Source: Bettongia penicillata ogilbyi
Lineage: Eukaryota; Chordata; Mammalia; Diprotodontia; Potoroidae
Direction: 5' to 3'
Assembly: GCA_023548195.1 (NCBI GenBank)
Contig: JAJHZJ010000531.1
Coordinates: 7,551,900 to 7,615,899, forward strand
DNA length: 64,000 nucleotides
Position 1 is the stretch's first letter; every line of letters begins with the position of its first letter. The notes below the pieces were generated by a model, which had not been told where the DNA came from, did not search any database, and saw only the letters and a list, made by a program, of their open reading frames with translations. This document shows positions 22,106-32,901 of this stretch, piece by piece. Made by a program: the position numbers and the translations under genes.

Positions 22106-23115
22106 TTGGAAAAGTTTTTGGCTTGATTGTACTTATTTGTTTCAATAGAGGCTTTGATGGAGTGGTGATAGAGGAGGTTAGAGGGATAGTAATGGTAATG
22201 CAAAAAAAAAAATTTAAAAAGAGCATTGATCAGACATTAGAAAAATAAACTTAAGAAAGCCAAAAGAAGTTCAAGGCACACAGACAAGCAGGGCACTGTT
22301 GGTATTACAATTTAAAATTACATACATAATTTCTTTTTAAAAATCTATATACAATAGAGATTCATGGTTTCATATGCAATCTTTTTCTTTGGTTCATCTT
22401 TAGATAAGGAAATATTAAAGCTTGTTATTGTTTTTCAAATTCATAATAGCACAATGAGAGTTGAATTGGAGTAAATTTCAGATAGTGCTGAGTCTTGAGC
22501 CCTGACCACTCCTATAGAAGCAGTTCACTATTCCATGGGGTATACCCAACCCTTGTTACAGTTTAAAAAGAAAAAAGGGGAATTTTAAAATTAATTTTCA
22601 GAAAAATATTAAAGGAGTGCCTGGAAGGTATTTGAAAGTCTAGGGATGGAGAATGTGGCTACCTGGACCTGTACAAGATCAATAAAGTACCAGATGAGAT
22701 TTGCCCATAAAACCTTTGCTTCCTCCAGAAAGACTCACAGAAATTGTCTGAGTTCCCAAGTCACTCACATGAGCAGAAAAAGCCTTCCCTCAACATATTG
22801 CCTGCTCCCCTATAAGAACTATTGAGTAGGGGATTGAGTTTTTCAGTTTTGACCTGATGCAGGAGTATTGTTGCCTGGTCAGAGGAGAATCATGTGGGAT
22901 GAGTGAACACCGAAACTGGTGGTATCAATTTACTCATTTGTAACATTTGGATTTATGTTATATATGATATATTGTCTTACATAAATGCAGCACAGAGCCA
23001 GTGACATAGCAAAGAAGAGAAACCAGTGGCATAAGAACTAAAGCTATAGGATGTGATTGGGTAATCCACATATGTAAACATTAAACTGAGCCTAGGGCAA
23101 TCTTAACTAGAAAAG
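22106..23115. other. Unassigned DNA
   Basis: No gene or recognised repeat. A-rich stretches at 22095-22103 and 22201-22212 could be tails of unrecognised retroelements. Confidence 0.4.
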
Positions 23116-23119
23116 GGCG

Positions 23120-23325
23120 AAACTAAAGGAAGGTGCTATTGTTTGACCTTCTTGGAAAAGGACCAGTAACATCACAGGGTGCTATCTTGACCTGCATATG
23201 ATTTGGATTAGATGAGGCAGAACTGTACAAAGTCATCAGCCTCTCTCTTCCAAAACCATTGAAGTTCAGTGGCAGAACAAAAGATGACTGGTGATGATGG
23301 CTCAAATGCAGAGGATGACCATGGC
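23120..23325 (+). mobile_element. SINE with non-tRNA body, older subfamily
   Basis: Same block order as 2325-2500 and 38028-38209: 'gaccagtaacatcacagggt', 'gcatatgatttggattagat', GAGGCAGAACTGTACAAAGT, 'cagcctctctcttccaaaac' and GTTCAGTGGCAGAACAAAAG. Confidence 0.65.
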
Positions 23326-23644
23326 ATCTTCAATGTCTGACTAAGTTTTAAGCACTCCACAGAACTTGCTTCAGCCACCTTCAATGGCCACTCTCATCTA
23401 CCCATTTCACCCAGGAAGTCTTCACATGCTTGAGGCAGACATCTCCCCAACTCACCAACAGTTTTTAAGCCTGTTGGTTACCCTCAGCCTGGTTTGTTAA
23501 AATTATCAATACATTGGATAACAACATGAATCCAATATGGGATCCACTTCATACAGAATCATGGAGAAGTTGGTGACTACCCTCAGAATTCCCTCTGTTG
23601 TTGGGCAGTTCACAAGACAGATGGAAATGAACATTTGATCAATA
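23326..23644. other. Unassigned DNA
   Basis: No gene or repeat recognised. Confidence 0.4.
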
Positions 23645-23890
23645 GTTCACCTTCTAAGAAAGCCTACCCTAACACCTCATGATTCCAGTGCTTTCCCTCT
23701 TTCAATTATTTCCTATTTATTCTATCCATAGGTTGCTTTGAATGTATTTGTTTGCATGCTATCTTCCTCCATTAGATTATAAGCTTCTTGAGGTCTTGGG
23801 GACTTCTTGCCTCTTTTTGTATCTCCAGTGTTTAGCACAGTGCCTGGAAAATAATAGGCACTTAATGAATGTTTACTGAATTGATCTCAG
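23645..23890 (+). mobile_element. L2 3' end
   Basis: 'aagaaagcctaccctaacac' is the L2 'gaagccttccctga' block. It is followed by 'ttagattataagcttcttga', 'gtttagcacagtgcctggaa' and 'ataggcacttaatgaatgtt'. Confidence 0.8.
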
Positions 23891-24004
23891 TATCTCCTAG
23901 TAGCTTATTATAAAATGAGATAATAGATATGTGATATATGCAAATGATTGTTTTCCTTTCTGTAGCTATTATTAAACACCCTAGATATCAAAGTGAAAAG
24001 GAAA

Positions 24005-24240
24005 GGAAAAGGGATTGTATTCCTCTGAAATGGATTCAGAGTCAAAGTGCCTGGATTGAAATCCGAGCTCTCCTTTATTGTGTGTGTGACTCAGAGGAAT
24101 TCACTGTATATCTTGAGGAATGTCAAAGTTTGAAGCAATTCAACAAATGTGAATTATGTGCACAGCATTGTGCTAGATGCTGGGAAAGATGCAATGTTGT
24201 CTCTGCTTTCACAGAGCTCACAGACTAGTACAAGTCTACT
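24005..24240 (+). mobile_element. MIR head followed by 'ccctgccctcaagg' SINE
   Basis: 24005-24130 has 'ggattcagagtcaaagtgcc' and 'gattgaaatccgagctctcc' (MIR head). 24140-24240 has 'cagcattgtgctagatgctg' and 'tctctgctttcacagagctc' of the other class. Confidence 0.55.
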
Positions 24241-24374
24241 AGGTGACGTTTTTGCTTGGTGTTTTCAGCGGGGGTGGGGTTGGAGAACTGCTATTAAAAT
24301 TGTCTGGTAGAATTAATATCCAAATTGTCCTTATGCATAAAGGAACTCATGTCAAGAGCATAGCCAGTTCCAAA

Positions 24375-24500
24375 GAGTACTTCCTACCCTCATGGGATCA
24401 TAGCATCATTAATTTAAAGATAGAAGGGGCCCAAGAAGTCATGTAATCTGTCGTCTTCATGTGACAGATGAAAAAAATCATATCCTACCAAAAAGTATTA
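24375..24500 (-). mobile_element. CR1-tail SINE fragment
   Basis: 'ataggatc'-like start, 'gatagaaggggcccaagaag' and 'atgtgacagatgaaaaaaat' follow the minus-strand order of the CR1-tailed MIR class. Confidence 0.5.
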
Positions 24501-24644
24501 TAATAAAAATGCTAAGGTACTCTGAAAGTTCTTTCCAAGTCAATGTATTGGCTACGGCATGTCACACCACTCCTGATCCTCTCACTCCCCATCCCCCCAA
24601 AAAAAAGAACAGAAAAAAGATTTTGAGTTACTACTCAATATATT

Positions 24645-24900
24645 CCTACCAATCTCTCAGCAAACATTTTTTAAGCACATACTATGTGTCAGGCATATTA
24701 TCCTTCTGGAGAAGGAAACAGCAAATCACTCCAATATCTTTGCCAAAAGAATCCCAAATGGGGTCACAAAGAAGTTGGACACGACTGAAATGACTCAACA
24801 ACAGCATGTGCCAGGCACAATTCCAGGTGCTAGGAATACAAAGAGAAAATAAAAACAATCCCTACCTTCAGGGAGCTTGTGGGCTAGCTAGGGGAGACTA
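24645..24900 (+). mobile_element. 'ccctgccctcaagg' SINE split by RTE-tail SINE
   Basis: Left part ends at ATGTGTCAGGCA (24684-24695). Right part restarts with ATGTGCCAGGCA (24806-24817) and runs through 'acaatccctaccttcaggga'. The 12-base near-duplicate is the target site of the insertion between them. Confidence 0.8.
24696..24805 (+). mobile_element. 5'-truncated RTE-tail SINE with target duplication
   Basis: Only the tail is present ('gagaaggaaacagcaaatca', 'tctttgccaaaagaatccca', 'ttggacacgactgaaatgac', CAACAACAGC). The flanking 12-mers differ at one base. 5' truncation is expected of target-primed reverse transcription. Confidence 0.85.
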
Positions 24901-24919
24901 GAATGAGAAGCACTATTTT

Positions 24920-25045
24920 ATTGTAGAAGGCACATTGGACTTGAAAGCTGAATACTTCTCCTGCTTACTGACTCCCTACTTTGTTCCTTATTAGCCATGG
25001 GCTCATAAGCGTGGTATTTAACCTCTCTCTGAAAATGGCAAGGAG
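24920..25045 (+). mobile_element. MIR-class SINE fragment
   Basis: 'gaaggcacattggacttgaa', then 'gctcataagcgtggtattta' and 'acctctctctgaaaatgg'. Confidence 0.5.
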
Positions 25046-25267
25046 CCAGTCATAACCAGAGAGAGAAAATAACAGATGGGCAAGCTCACATGCTAAATCC
25101 TTATGTCAAAAGGATTTCCAGGAGGATATGGGCAAGATTCACACAGGAGAGGTGGAGAATTGTACCCCTTGGATGGGAGTCAGTGAAATCACAGATTTAT
25201 TCAAGTATGGAAGTAAAAAATGGAACAACAGCTAAGTAACATAGCAGAAGAGTGCTAGACTCGGCAA

Positions 25268-25488
25268 CCAAGAAGGAAGGAAACAAGCATTTATTAAGCA
25301 CCTACTATGTGCAAGGCACTTTACAAATATTATTTCATTTGAACTTCACAACAACCTTGGGAGGTGGTATCCCCATTTTACAGTTGAAGCATGCAGGGGT
25401 TAAATGCCTTGCCCAGGGTCAATAGCTAGCAAATGTCTGAGATTGTATCTGAACACAGGCCAGTGTTCTATCTATTGTGCATCCTAGT
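25268..25488 (-). mobile_element. CORE-SINE
   Basis: GGAAGGAAACAAGCATTTAT, 'agcacctactatgtgcaagg', 'attatttcatttgaacttca', 'aatgccttgcccagggtcaa' and 'ttctatctattgtgcatcc' in minus-strand order. The pseudogene at 25492 begins right after it. Confidence 0.8.
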
Positions 25489-25491
25489 TAT

Positions 25492-26023
25492 TTAGTATAT
25501 CACAGTTGATGAGATCAAATAAAAAGTTGTGCCAAGTGAGAAAGACTTTGTGGGCGCAAAAGGCATCCCCCCCCATCTGGCGACTCATGATGAACACACC
25601 ATCTGCTACCCAGATTCTCTCATCAAAGTCAATGACACTATTCAGATGGATTTGGAGACTGGCAACATTACCAATTTAATCAAGTTTGATCCTAGGTAAC
25701 CTGTGTATGGTAACTGGTAGAGTTAAGTTGGGTGGAAGTGGGATGATCACCAGTAGGCAGAAACATTTGGGCTCCTTCCATGTGGTCCACATGAAGAATG
25801 CCAGTGGCAAAAGCTTTGCCCCAGGTTTTCAAACTTTTTTTATTACTGCCAAATGTAATAAGCCTTGGGTTTCCTGGCCCAAGGAGAGGGCATCCATCTT
25901 ACCACTGGCAAAGAAAGAGACAAGAGATTGGCAGCCAAACAGACCTGTGGATGTGATTGCAGATCACAAAAGGGTTTCTGTGGTCAAATAAAGACATTAC
26001 AATGTGCTTTTAAAAAAAAAAAA
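25492..26023 (+). pseudogene. RPS4X: Processed pseudogene of ribosomal protein S4 (RPS4, 3' half)
   Basis: Conceptual translation in switching frames matches the C-terminal half of ribosomal protein eS4: an 'IT-DE-K' start, then 'KLC-VRK', '[18 protein letters not shown]', 'LCMVTG', '[17 protein letters not shown]' and 'CNKPWVSWP'. Parent eS4 is a 263-residue component of the small ribosomal subunit; only about the last 110 residues are represented. A single-base insertion creates AGG TAA after 'KFD', and there are further frameshifts before 25560 and near 25920. AATAAA at 25987-25992 and a 12-A tail at 26012-26023 mark a retrocopy made by L1 machinery. It is 5' truncated. Whether the parent is RPS4X or a related RPS4 copy cannot be told. 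Confidence 0.9.
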
Positions 26024-27300
26024 GTCAGTTTCATTTTTTTGTGACTACAGGATTTGAATGAAGGCTGTCAGATTTTCAAGACCTAGCTGGTCCTGGCTCT
26101 GGCTGTTCATGCCCCAAGGGGTTATGTTATACTTTTGCTTTGAAAGATCTACCAATGTCTGCTCACTGAATTTACAGAATTACTCCATGTTACAGTAAAG
26201 AAAGAAAAAAAAATCGAATGAGAAAGGATTGCACCTCTGGCCAACAGATAAGGTATTTTGATGTGTATGAGAATCTAAAATAGCTCTCTGTTTTTGAGGG
26301 CCTCTCTGGTGACTTGAGCAGGCTGCCTCAGGTTCTAGGTAGGATCTCCTCACTTCTCCCTTTCCTGCCCTTTTCTGGAAACACCTCAAAAATTGCACTA
26401 GGGGTGTGTGTGTGAAAATCGACCATCAGCTTCTTCTTGCCTGTGCCAATAAAAATGCAAAATCAATCAGAAGTGCCTGAGCAAGATCCTGCCTCAACTG
26501 CTGGGAAAAACTTATGTCTTTCATCTACCTTTGATGCAGTCTGGATTCATCCCTTCCTTGTTTCTGGTTTGAACATGTCACACATACAGTTCAGAGTGTA
26601 GCTTTCCCTTGTGATTCTAGATCTAGGGTGCCTATTCATGTATCTCTTTATGCCATCCCTTATATTACTTAAAATCACCAAAACAAAGGACTAATTCTTT
26701 AAGTATTTGCTAGTTTGTCTGATTCTTTTGTGAACCTCCTTTAGTTCTCCAGAATTCTGCAATATCTGGGAATGTGTGTCACTTCGCCGAAATGGTCAAA
26801 GAATTTAAGAAATGAAGGTGTTCTGGACAAGGTAATTTTCTGGATGACTGAAGATGAACTTTTAATTAGGCCTCTAATTGCCTTTTTTAAAAAGTAACTT
26901 TAAAAGCCTTTTTTTAAAATGTAGTATGCAGTTCTCTACCTTGGAAAATAGCATATTACAGAAATAATTTAATTTTTCTTGATGTTTTTGGTTCATTGAT
27001 CATTGTGCTATTCTGTGGATATAGATGAAGAATTATAGAATTAGATGTGAGCTGGCCTCAGAATATACCAGAGAACTTGTTTCCTTGAAGAAGTCTCAGG
27101 TGTCTGCTGACTTTTGCACAGTTATTTGCCTCTTTATCATGAGAGTAGAGAAAAAGGACTTACAACTGCGTGACCTCCAGATGAGATGCTTTCTACCAAA
27201 TTATTAAATCAATGGCCAAGGCAGTTTTATCACAACTTGTGCTTTCACTTTTTATATAATCTTCACTACTAACAGTAACCCTTGATTGGGCATTTAATTC
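26024..27300. other. Unassigned, repeat-poor, AT-rich
   Basis: No repeat family or coding domain is recognised in about 1.3 kb. Homeodomain-like TTTTAATTAGGCCTCTAATT at 26860-26879 is the only conspicuous motif. This is one of the longest repeat-free stretches in the window. Confidence 0.4.
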
Positions 27301-27309
27301 TGTGCTGCT

Positions 27310-27440
27310 TTGTATGTGTAAATATGTGTGTATACACATATGTATGTATGTATATAGTATGTTTTATATATGTATACACACATGTGTATGTATATAGTAT
27401 GATATATGTGTGTATATCTGTGTGTATATATTCATGTGTG
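27310..27440. repeat. (TATG/TGTA)n microsatellite
   Basis: Imperfect GTATGTATATA and GTGTGTATA units. Confidence 0.9.
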
Positions 27441-27774
27441 TGCTTCCTATCTCTGCCCCAAGACTGAAAACTACTTAAGGGCAGTGAATGTTTGCATTTC
27501 AAGATATCCTGTCTTGAACAAAGCTCAATAAATGTGTATGTAATTGTTGCAATCAAACTGAAAACAAAAATCATTAAAGTTTGTCTATTCCAAGGTTCAA
27601 CTTCTTATAGGCCATAAAAGGAAACAGGATAGTTTTATTTTGAAACCTCTGTTACATAATCAAGCTGTTCTATTCTATTAAATATGTAACATTCCTTTTT
27701 GAAAAACTTCACCTAAAAATAATTCCCCTAAGATTGGCTAGGTGTGCTATAATTCATAAAATTAATCTTGTTTT

Positions 27775-27945
27775 TCTCTTTAACCTTAAATAATATCTTA
27801 TACTTACATAACTCTTTATAATGACAAATTGCTTTCATGTATAGTATCTTACCTGAGCCTCACAAGAATCCTGTGATGTAGTCAATACAATTACTACTAT
27901 TCTTATTTTAGTAACTGGGAAATAGAGGCTCAGCAAAGTTAATCA
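27775..27945 (-). mobile_element. MIR-class SINE
   Basis: 'tatcttatacttacataact', 'gtatcttacctgagcctcac', 'tgtgatgtagtcaatacaat' and 'actgggaaatagaggctcag'. Confidence 0.65.
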
Positions 27946-28289
27946 TATATTTCATGCTGCAAAATCCTACCAAATTGTAGAGAAAATGCAATAGAGAATA
28001 TGTCATTTTACCCTTTGATTTTATTTCACCCACACTTAACTCCATCCTAGAAATTAGAATGGACTTTGGGAAAATATATTATTAGCTTCCTTGATTTCAA
28101 TTTTATTTAAGATTTCCAAAAGCATTTGCCAGCTGTTTTTCTGTTTCCTTCAGAATCCTAATAAGCGAGCACTTTTTCTTCCAGTGTGGGACATTTGCAT
28201 AATTTGAATGGCAGTATCATGGCTACTTTGAGCATGCTTCAAGATCAGCTCAGGTCCCCTTTCCGATAAAAACCCTGTCTCCCAGCTGT
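27946..28289. other. Unassigned repeat-poor DNA
   Basis: No repeat or gene. It contains ACATTTGCATAATTTGAATG (28190-28209), with an octamer-like ATTTGCAT. A possible regulatory or conserved non-coding segment, from motif impression only. Confidence 0.3.
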
Positions 28290-28465
28290 CAATACCACCC
28301 AAGTTAAGTTGCGTTATGCTATATATGTTTTATATTTACTTAAATGTGCATTTGTTGTTTCTCTCCAGTAGAATGTAAGCTCCTCGAGGGAAATTACTTT
28401 CACTTTTGCCTTTTCACCTTGCCTGGCGCAGAGAAGGCACTTAAAAGTGCTTGTTACATTGGATC
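28290..28465 (+). mobile_element. L2 3' end
   Basis: 'tccagtagaatgtaagctcc', 'tcgagggaaattactttcac', 'ttgcctggcgcagagaaggc' and 'acttaaaagtgcttgttaca'. Confidence 0.75.
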
Positions 28466-28489
28466 TAATTCAAATGGGCAGATTATGTT

Positions 28490-28742
28490 AATGTTCTGTT
28501 GTTTGGTCATGCCTGGCTCTTCATAACCTCATTTGGCATTTCTTGGCAAAGATATTGGAGTGGTTTGCCATTTCCTTCTCCAGCTCATTTTAGAGATGAG
28601 GAAACTGACGTAGACAGGGTTAAGTGACTTGCCCAGGGTCGCACAGCTAATACATGTCTGAGATCAGATTTGAACTCAGGAAGATGAATTTTCCTGACTT
28701 CAGACCCAATACTTTACAAACTACACCATCTAGTTGTCCCTA
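28490..28742 (-). mobile_element. tRNA-head/RTE-tail SINE, complete
   Basis: Tail 'aacctcatttggcatttctt', 'gccatttccttctccagctc', core 'gacttgcccagggtcgcaca' and head end 'aactacaccatctagttgtc' in minus-strand order. Confidence 0.85.
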
Positions 28743-28744
28743 AT

Positions 28745-29370
28745 ACTGAGACTATATTGGCATGGTTTGTACCCTTAGACCTCCCCCAAAAAAGTCCCCA
28801 TTTTGATTAAACTTTAGTGAAATAGATAAATCTATTTAAGCCTAAAGGATGAAACGGGGGGAGAAGGATCTATCTCCATTTTTTTTTGAAGGGAAGAGGA
28901 GGAAAATATTTTTCCCCAAGAAAATCTGGGTCAAGACAGATACACCAAAATCTTCAGCTTTCATTTCACTTCAGAGTTCTGTGACTTGGCTATATCTATG
29001 AGCTTCCTCATTTATTACCAAGACTCATGCACATCACAATAATGTTGCACAGGCATGTTGGATTGTTTGCAAAAAGACAGCTATTTCTGGGAGCTTCTGA
29101 AAGGCATACTGTCAACCTAGATAGAAATAACCTTGTGGCATCTATCCACTACTGATGGTGAATATGTTGTCATGTTAACTTCAGAAGTCACAATGAGTTG
29201 TCTGTATTAATAATGAACCACTGATATGGCAGACTATTTAAATGTCAAGGGAAAAAAAGAGCAACATGGGATGATTTTTCACTTAGCAGCTCTGACCAGC
29301 TTTCTTTATCACTACAATTTAATGCCAATACAGCTTCTCAGTGTGTTTCTCCAACCTTACTGTTTGTGTT
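28745..29370. other. Unassigned DNA
   Basis: No gene or repeat recognised. Confidence 0.4.
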
Positions 29371-29374
29371 TCTT

Positions 29375-29505
29375 AACAGTTGATACTTAATTCAATTCAC
29401 CAAGTATCTACTATGTGCAAATCACTGAAGGAGAAACAGAGGTGACCAAGACAAGCTCTATGTAGTGCTTGCCTTTAAGGAGTTTATGACCTGATAAACG
29501 ACCTA
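29375..29505 (+). mobile_element. 'ccctgccctcaagg' SINE
   Basis: 'accaagtatctactatgtgc', 'aagctctatgtagtgcttgc' and 'ctttaaggagtttatgacct'. It may continue after 29765, split by the next SINE. Confidence 0.6.
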
Positions 29506-29507
29506 GG

Positions 29508-29764
29508 TTGTGATTCAGTCATTTCAGTCACATCCAGTTCTTCATGACTGTATTTAGGGTTTTCTTGACAAAAATATTAGAGTGGTTTGCCATTTCCTTC
29601 TCCAGCTCATTTTACAGATGAGGAAACTGAGGCAAACAGGATTAAAGGACTTTCCAGAGTCACTCAGCTAGTAAGTAAGTGAGAGACACCAGATTCCAAC
29701 TTAGGAAGATGAATCTTCCTAACTTCAGGTCAAAGCAGTCTATCTGTGTGCCATCTAACTGCCG
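29508..29764 (-). mobile_element. tRNA-head/RTE-tail SINE, complete
   Basis: 'attcagtcatttcagtcaca', 'tttagggttttcttgacaaa', 'gaggcaaacaggattaaagg', 'cagtctatctgtgtgccatc' in minus-strand order. Confidence 0.85.
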
Positions 29765-29954
29765 AAAGGAGATAAGAAACTTACTCAAATAAGGATAATA
29801 TAAAATAGAACATGAAGGATATATGAGAGCTAATTACAAAAGGATACCAGGAAGTAGAATGTGAAATCTTTCACCTTCTTTGGTGTTCTAGATAGTGTTC
29901 GTTGCCTTGTGAATAAAATAAGATAATTATGCAAAACCACTTTTAAAAACAGTG

Positions 29955-30205
29955 AAGCAGGGAGAGGATATAGCCCTGGGCCTGGAGTGGGGAAGACTCA
30001 TCTTCCTGAAGTTCAAATCCAGACTCAGACACTTACTAACTATGTGACCCTGGGCAAGTCACTTCACCCTATTTGCCTTAGTTTCGTCATTTGTAAAATA
30101 AACTAGAGAAGGAAATGGCAAACCACTCTAGTATCTTTGCCAAGAAAATCCCAAATGGAGTCATGAGCAATTGGAAAGAGTTGAAAAAAAAAAAGCAACA
30201 AACTC
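29955..30205 (+). mobile_element. tRNA-head/RTE-tail SINE
   Basis: Head 'gcagggagaggatatagccc', B-box-like 'gttcaaatcc', core 'gtgaccctgggcaagtcact', tail 'ctagtatctttgccaagaaa' and an A-rich end at 30183-30195. Confidence 0.85.
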
Positions 30206-30639
30206 TCTGTTAGCTATTACATGGATAGTCTTTAATAAAATATTATTTAAAAAATTTAAAAATTAAAATAACGAAGCATTTTTTTACATGCAGGATGTTG
30301 CTATTGATAGTGTTATTATAAAGTAAGAGATGAAGAGTTCAGTTTTCCAAAGCAAGAGATAGGCTCATGTCAGGCTCATTTCAACCCAACAGTTTCTCCA
30401 ACAGAATAATATCTATTTAGACTTCATTCCACCTTAACCTCCTTATCTCCAGAACCTCATCGTTCTGGTTGTATGGTTTCAGTTAGACTCATGGTCAGCT
30501 ATACTGAGCATCAGAACAAGCTTACGGAGGAAAAGATTCCTTCAAACGATCAAGGATATCCATCCTTTCAGGGGTACAGATAAACAATGAAGGGCTGCTT
30601 CTTAAATGGTTTACAATTATGGTCCCTTGAGTAGAGAAA

Positions 30640-30752
30640 GAGAAAAGTAAAATTCTTCTTTGTATCCCCTGTAGAATCCAGCTCAGTGCCTTGCACAAAG
30701 TAAAAACTCAATAAAGATTGGTTGAATGAATGAATGAGTGAATGAATTCATT
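30640..30752 (+). mobile_element. L2 3' end
   Basis: 'gctcagtgccttgcacaaag' followed by 'taaaaactcaataaagattg' and GAATGAATGAATGAGTGAAT, the L2 terminal repeat. Confidence 0.7.
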
Positions 30753-30754
30753 AC

Positions 30755-31394
30755 CCTAGACTTTCCCCAGGGCTGTCATTTAACATTATAAGGTTATAGG
30801 GGTAAATGAGCTTGGCCAGATGGTTTCCTCTTAGGTTCAAGAAATTCTCCCTAGAGAGACGGCCTGTGGTGAGGAAGCAGACATTCCAACCTAGATTTTC
30901 TATAGGAGACATCATAACAGAATTACTACCAACCTTCATAAGCAAATCTCCCCAAATTATTATGTCAGCTGATGAACTTGCAGAAAATAATGTTCAAAAG
31001 CTTATAAAGCTTATAAAATTGATTCCAGACCATCTGAGGGATCAGTGTGCAAATTAATAGGTACATATACTAACAATATATATAAATGAAGACATACCAC
31101 ATTGGGCTTATCAGGAAATGGAATCAGGATTGAAAGGTAATATTTTTGCTGATGTTAACTAAAATCATAGGGATTGATCAACTCTCATTTCTACTAAAGT
31201 TATTTTGCCAGGTGTCTGAAAAGAGCGTCTAAAACCTTGGACATGGGGGAATATTTTCTAATAGCCAGGTCTTCTGTAGACAGATGTTAAAGCCAAACAA
31301 GAAAGTTACAAGGTCAGCATCTTTATATTTGTCCTGACCTTTCACATTGTAGGATAAAAATGTAATTTTTAATGAAAAAATAATAAACTTTTTT
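30755..31394. other. Unassigned DNA
   Basis: An 83-codon plus frame (30806-31057) has no recognised motif and lacks any neighbour exon. No repeat identified with confidence. Confidence 0.4.
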
Positions 31395-32445
31395 TCTGAG
31401 AGAAATATTTAGAATAATGGAGAAATTGATCATTGGAACAGTACAGAAATGCCAGATATCCAACATGCAAAAGATTAGTCAGTAAATCCATGGAAAATAA
31501 AAAAGTAGGGGAAACATTTACGATTTAACAAAGGTACTTGGAAAAAGCAGATAGCAACACAGCAAGAAATAGATTTAGATCTATCCCTCACAATACATAC
31601 TTCAATGAAGTCCATCTAGACGCACTATAAAAAGATGGTAGAAATTGGAATTATAAGTCTCAATTACAGAAGGGAGATTACCAGGGACAATATAAGTGTG
31701 CTCAATTACTTTACAATAAAAATTTCTATACAAAAACCAAGAGAATCAAGAAAAGACAACCAACTGGGAAAATGTTATGGCAAATTTTGACAAATACAAA
31801 CTTAAAATCTAATGTATATATGTAGTTAAATTACCAAAAAATTTACCAAGCCAACTCTCAGTTCTTAATAATCAACCAGTATGAAAATATTAAAACACAA
31901 GTCAGCAAATCTGTTGAATTCCTACTATACAGCGGACACTGTGCTAAGCACTAAGGAGCTAAAGAAAGGTCCTTGTTTTCAGGATGCTCACAATCTAATG
32001 GGGGAGACAACATGCAGACAATAATGAACAAACAAATAAATTGTAGATAACCAGCAACGGGAAGGGATTAAGGGAGACTGGGAAGAACAATTTACAAAAG
32101 GAGTTAGGGAATTGTTAATAAACCCTTTAAAATGGTCAACTTCATTAATAATTAAAGAGAAACAAATTCACTGTGATGTACCACACAATATCAAATTGGT
32201 AAGTAATATTGATAAACATATTCAGGGCTGATTTAGTTGTAGAGAAATGGGTGCCATCATTCATAACTGATAGACTACAAACTAGTAGAATTTCTTCAGA
32301 AAAGAGTTTAACAGTGCAGTTAAAGTGAAAGCAAAATAATCATACCATTTGACCCAAAGCTCAAGATCATGCAGAAGATAGCAATCAAAACTGTCAATAA
32401 CCTGAATCTGGGCACTAAGATCTGTTGAAAGAGCATCATCCTCAC
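31395..32445 (+). mobile_element. Old L1 ORF2 relic, split by a SINE
   Basis: Degraded ORF2 text: 'gaaattgatcattggaacag', 'gaaatagatttagatctatc', 'caactgggaaaatgttatgg', 'atttaccaagccaactctca', 'aaatgggtgccatcattcat', 'aatcataccatttgacccaa'. A SINE of the 'ccctgccctcaagg' class occupies 31880-32085. More diverged than the L1 at 37692. Confidence 0.7.
31880..32085 (+). mobile_element. 'ccctgccctcaagg' SINE in L1
   Basis: 'ggacactgtgctaagcacta', 'ggtccttgttttcaggatgc', 'tcacaatctaatgggggaga', 'caacatgcagacaataatga' in order. Confidence 0.75.
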
Positions 32446-32568
32446 ATACTAGGAAAAAAGAAAACTCAGGGGTTCCCCAACTCAGTAGCTATTTTCAAAT
32501 ATTTAAAAAGCTCTTACCAAGAAGAGGGATAAGATCATTCTGTTTGGCTCTATAATAGCACCACTGGC

Positions 32569-32901
32569 TCAAACTAGAAAATTTTCTTCAGCATTTTTTT
32601 GGGTCTCCTTTACCAAGGTATTGACCCACTTTTCATGCTTTTCTTGCATCTCTCTCATTTCTCTTCCCAGTTTTTCCTCCACCTGGCTAACTTGATTTTC
32701 AAAATCCTTTTTGAGCTCTTCCAGGGCCTGAGCCCACTGGACATCCACCTCGGATGTCTGGGATAGAGAGGCCCCAACCTCCACGACTTTCCCTGATGGC
32801 AAGCATTGTACTTCCTTATCAGAAATGACGGGAGGAAGGAACATCTCTTCCCCAAGAAAGTAGCTCTCTATGGTCTCATTTTGCTTCCTTTTTCTGGGCA
32901 T
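32569..32901 (-). pseudogene. L1 ORF1, first ~105 codons, open
   Basis: A 110-codon frame on the minus strand from MPRKRKQNETIESYF through an acidic linker and WAQALEELKKDFENQ into a heptad-patterned segment (EEKLGREMREMQEKHEKW) that is the start of the ORF1p coiled coil. No stop or frameshift occurs before the element ends. The last codons and the stop (…NFLV) come from the target-site duplication, not from L1. Full ORF1p is about three times longer and has an RRM and C-terminal domain after the coil; both are absent. It binds L1 RNA in the ribonucleoprotein (family knowledge). Confidence 0.85.
32570..32584. repeat. Target-site duplication, left copy
   Basis: CAAACTAGAAAATTT, identical to 33583-33597. 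The pair brackets the 998-bp L1 fragment. Confidence 0.9.

Noticed and set aside
28206..28245. Short match to the 5' end of U4 snRNA (GGCAGTATCATGGC)
   Set aside because: Only about 14 bases agree and the surrounding sequence does not continue as U4.
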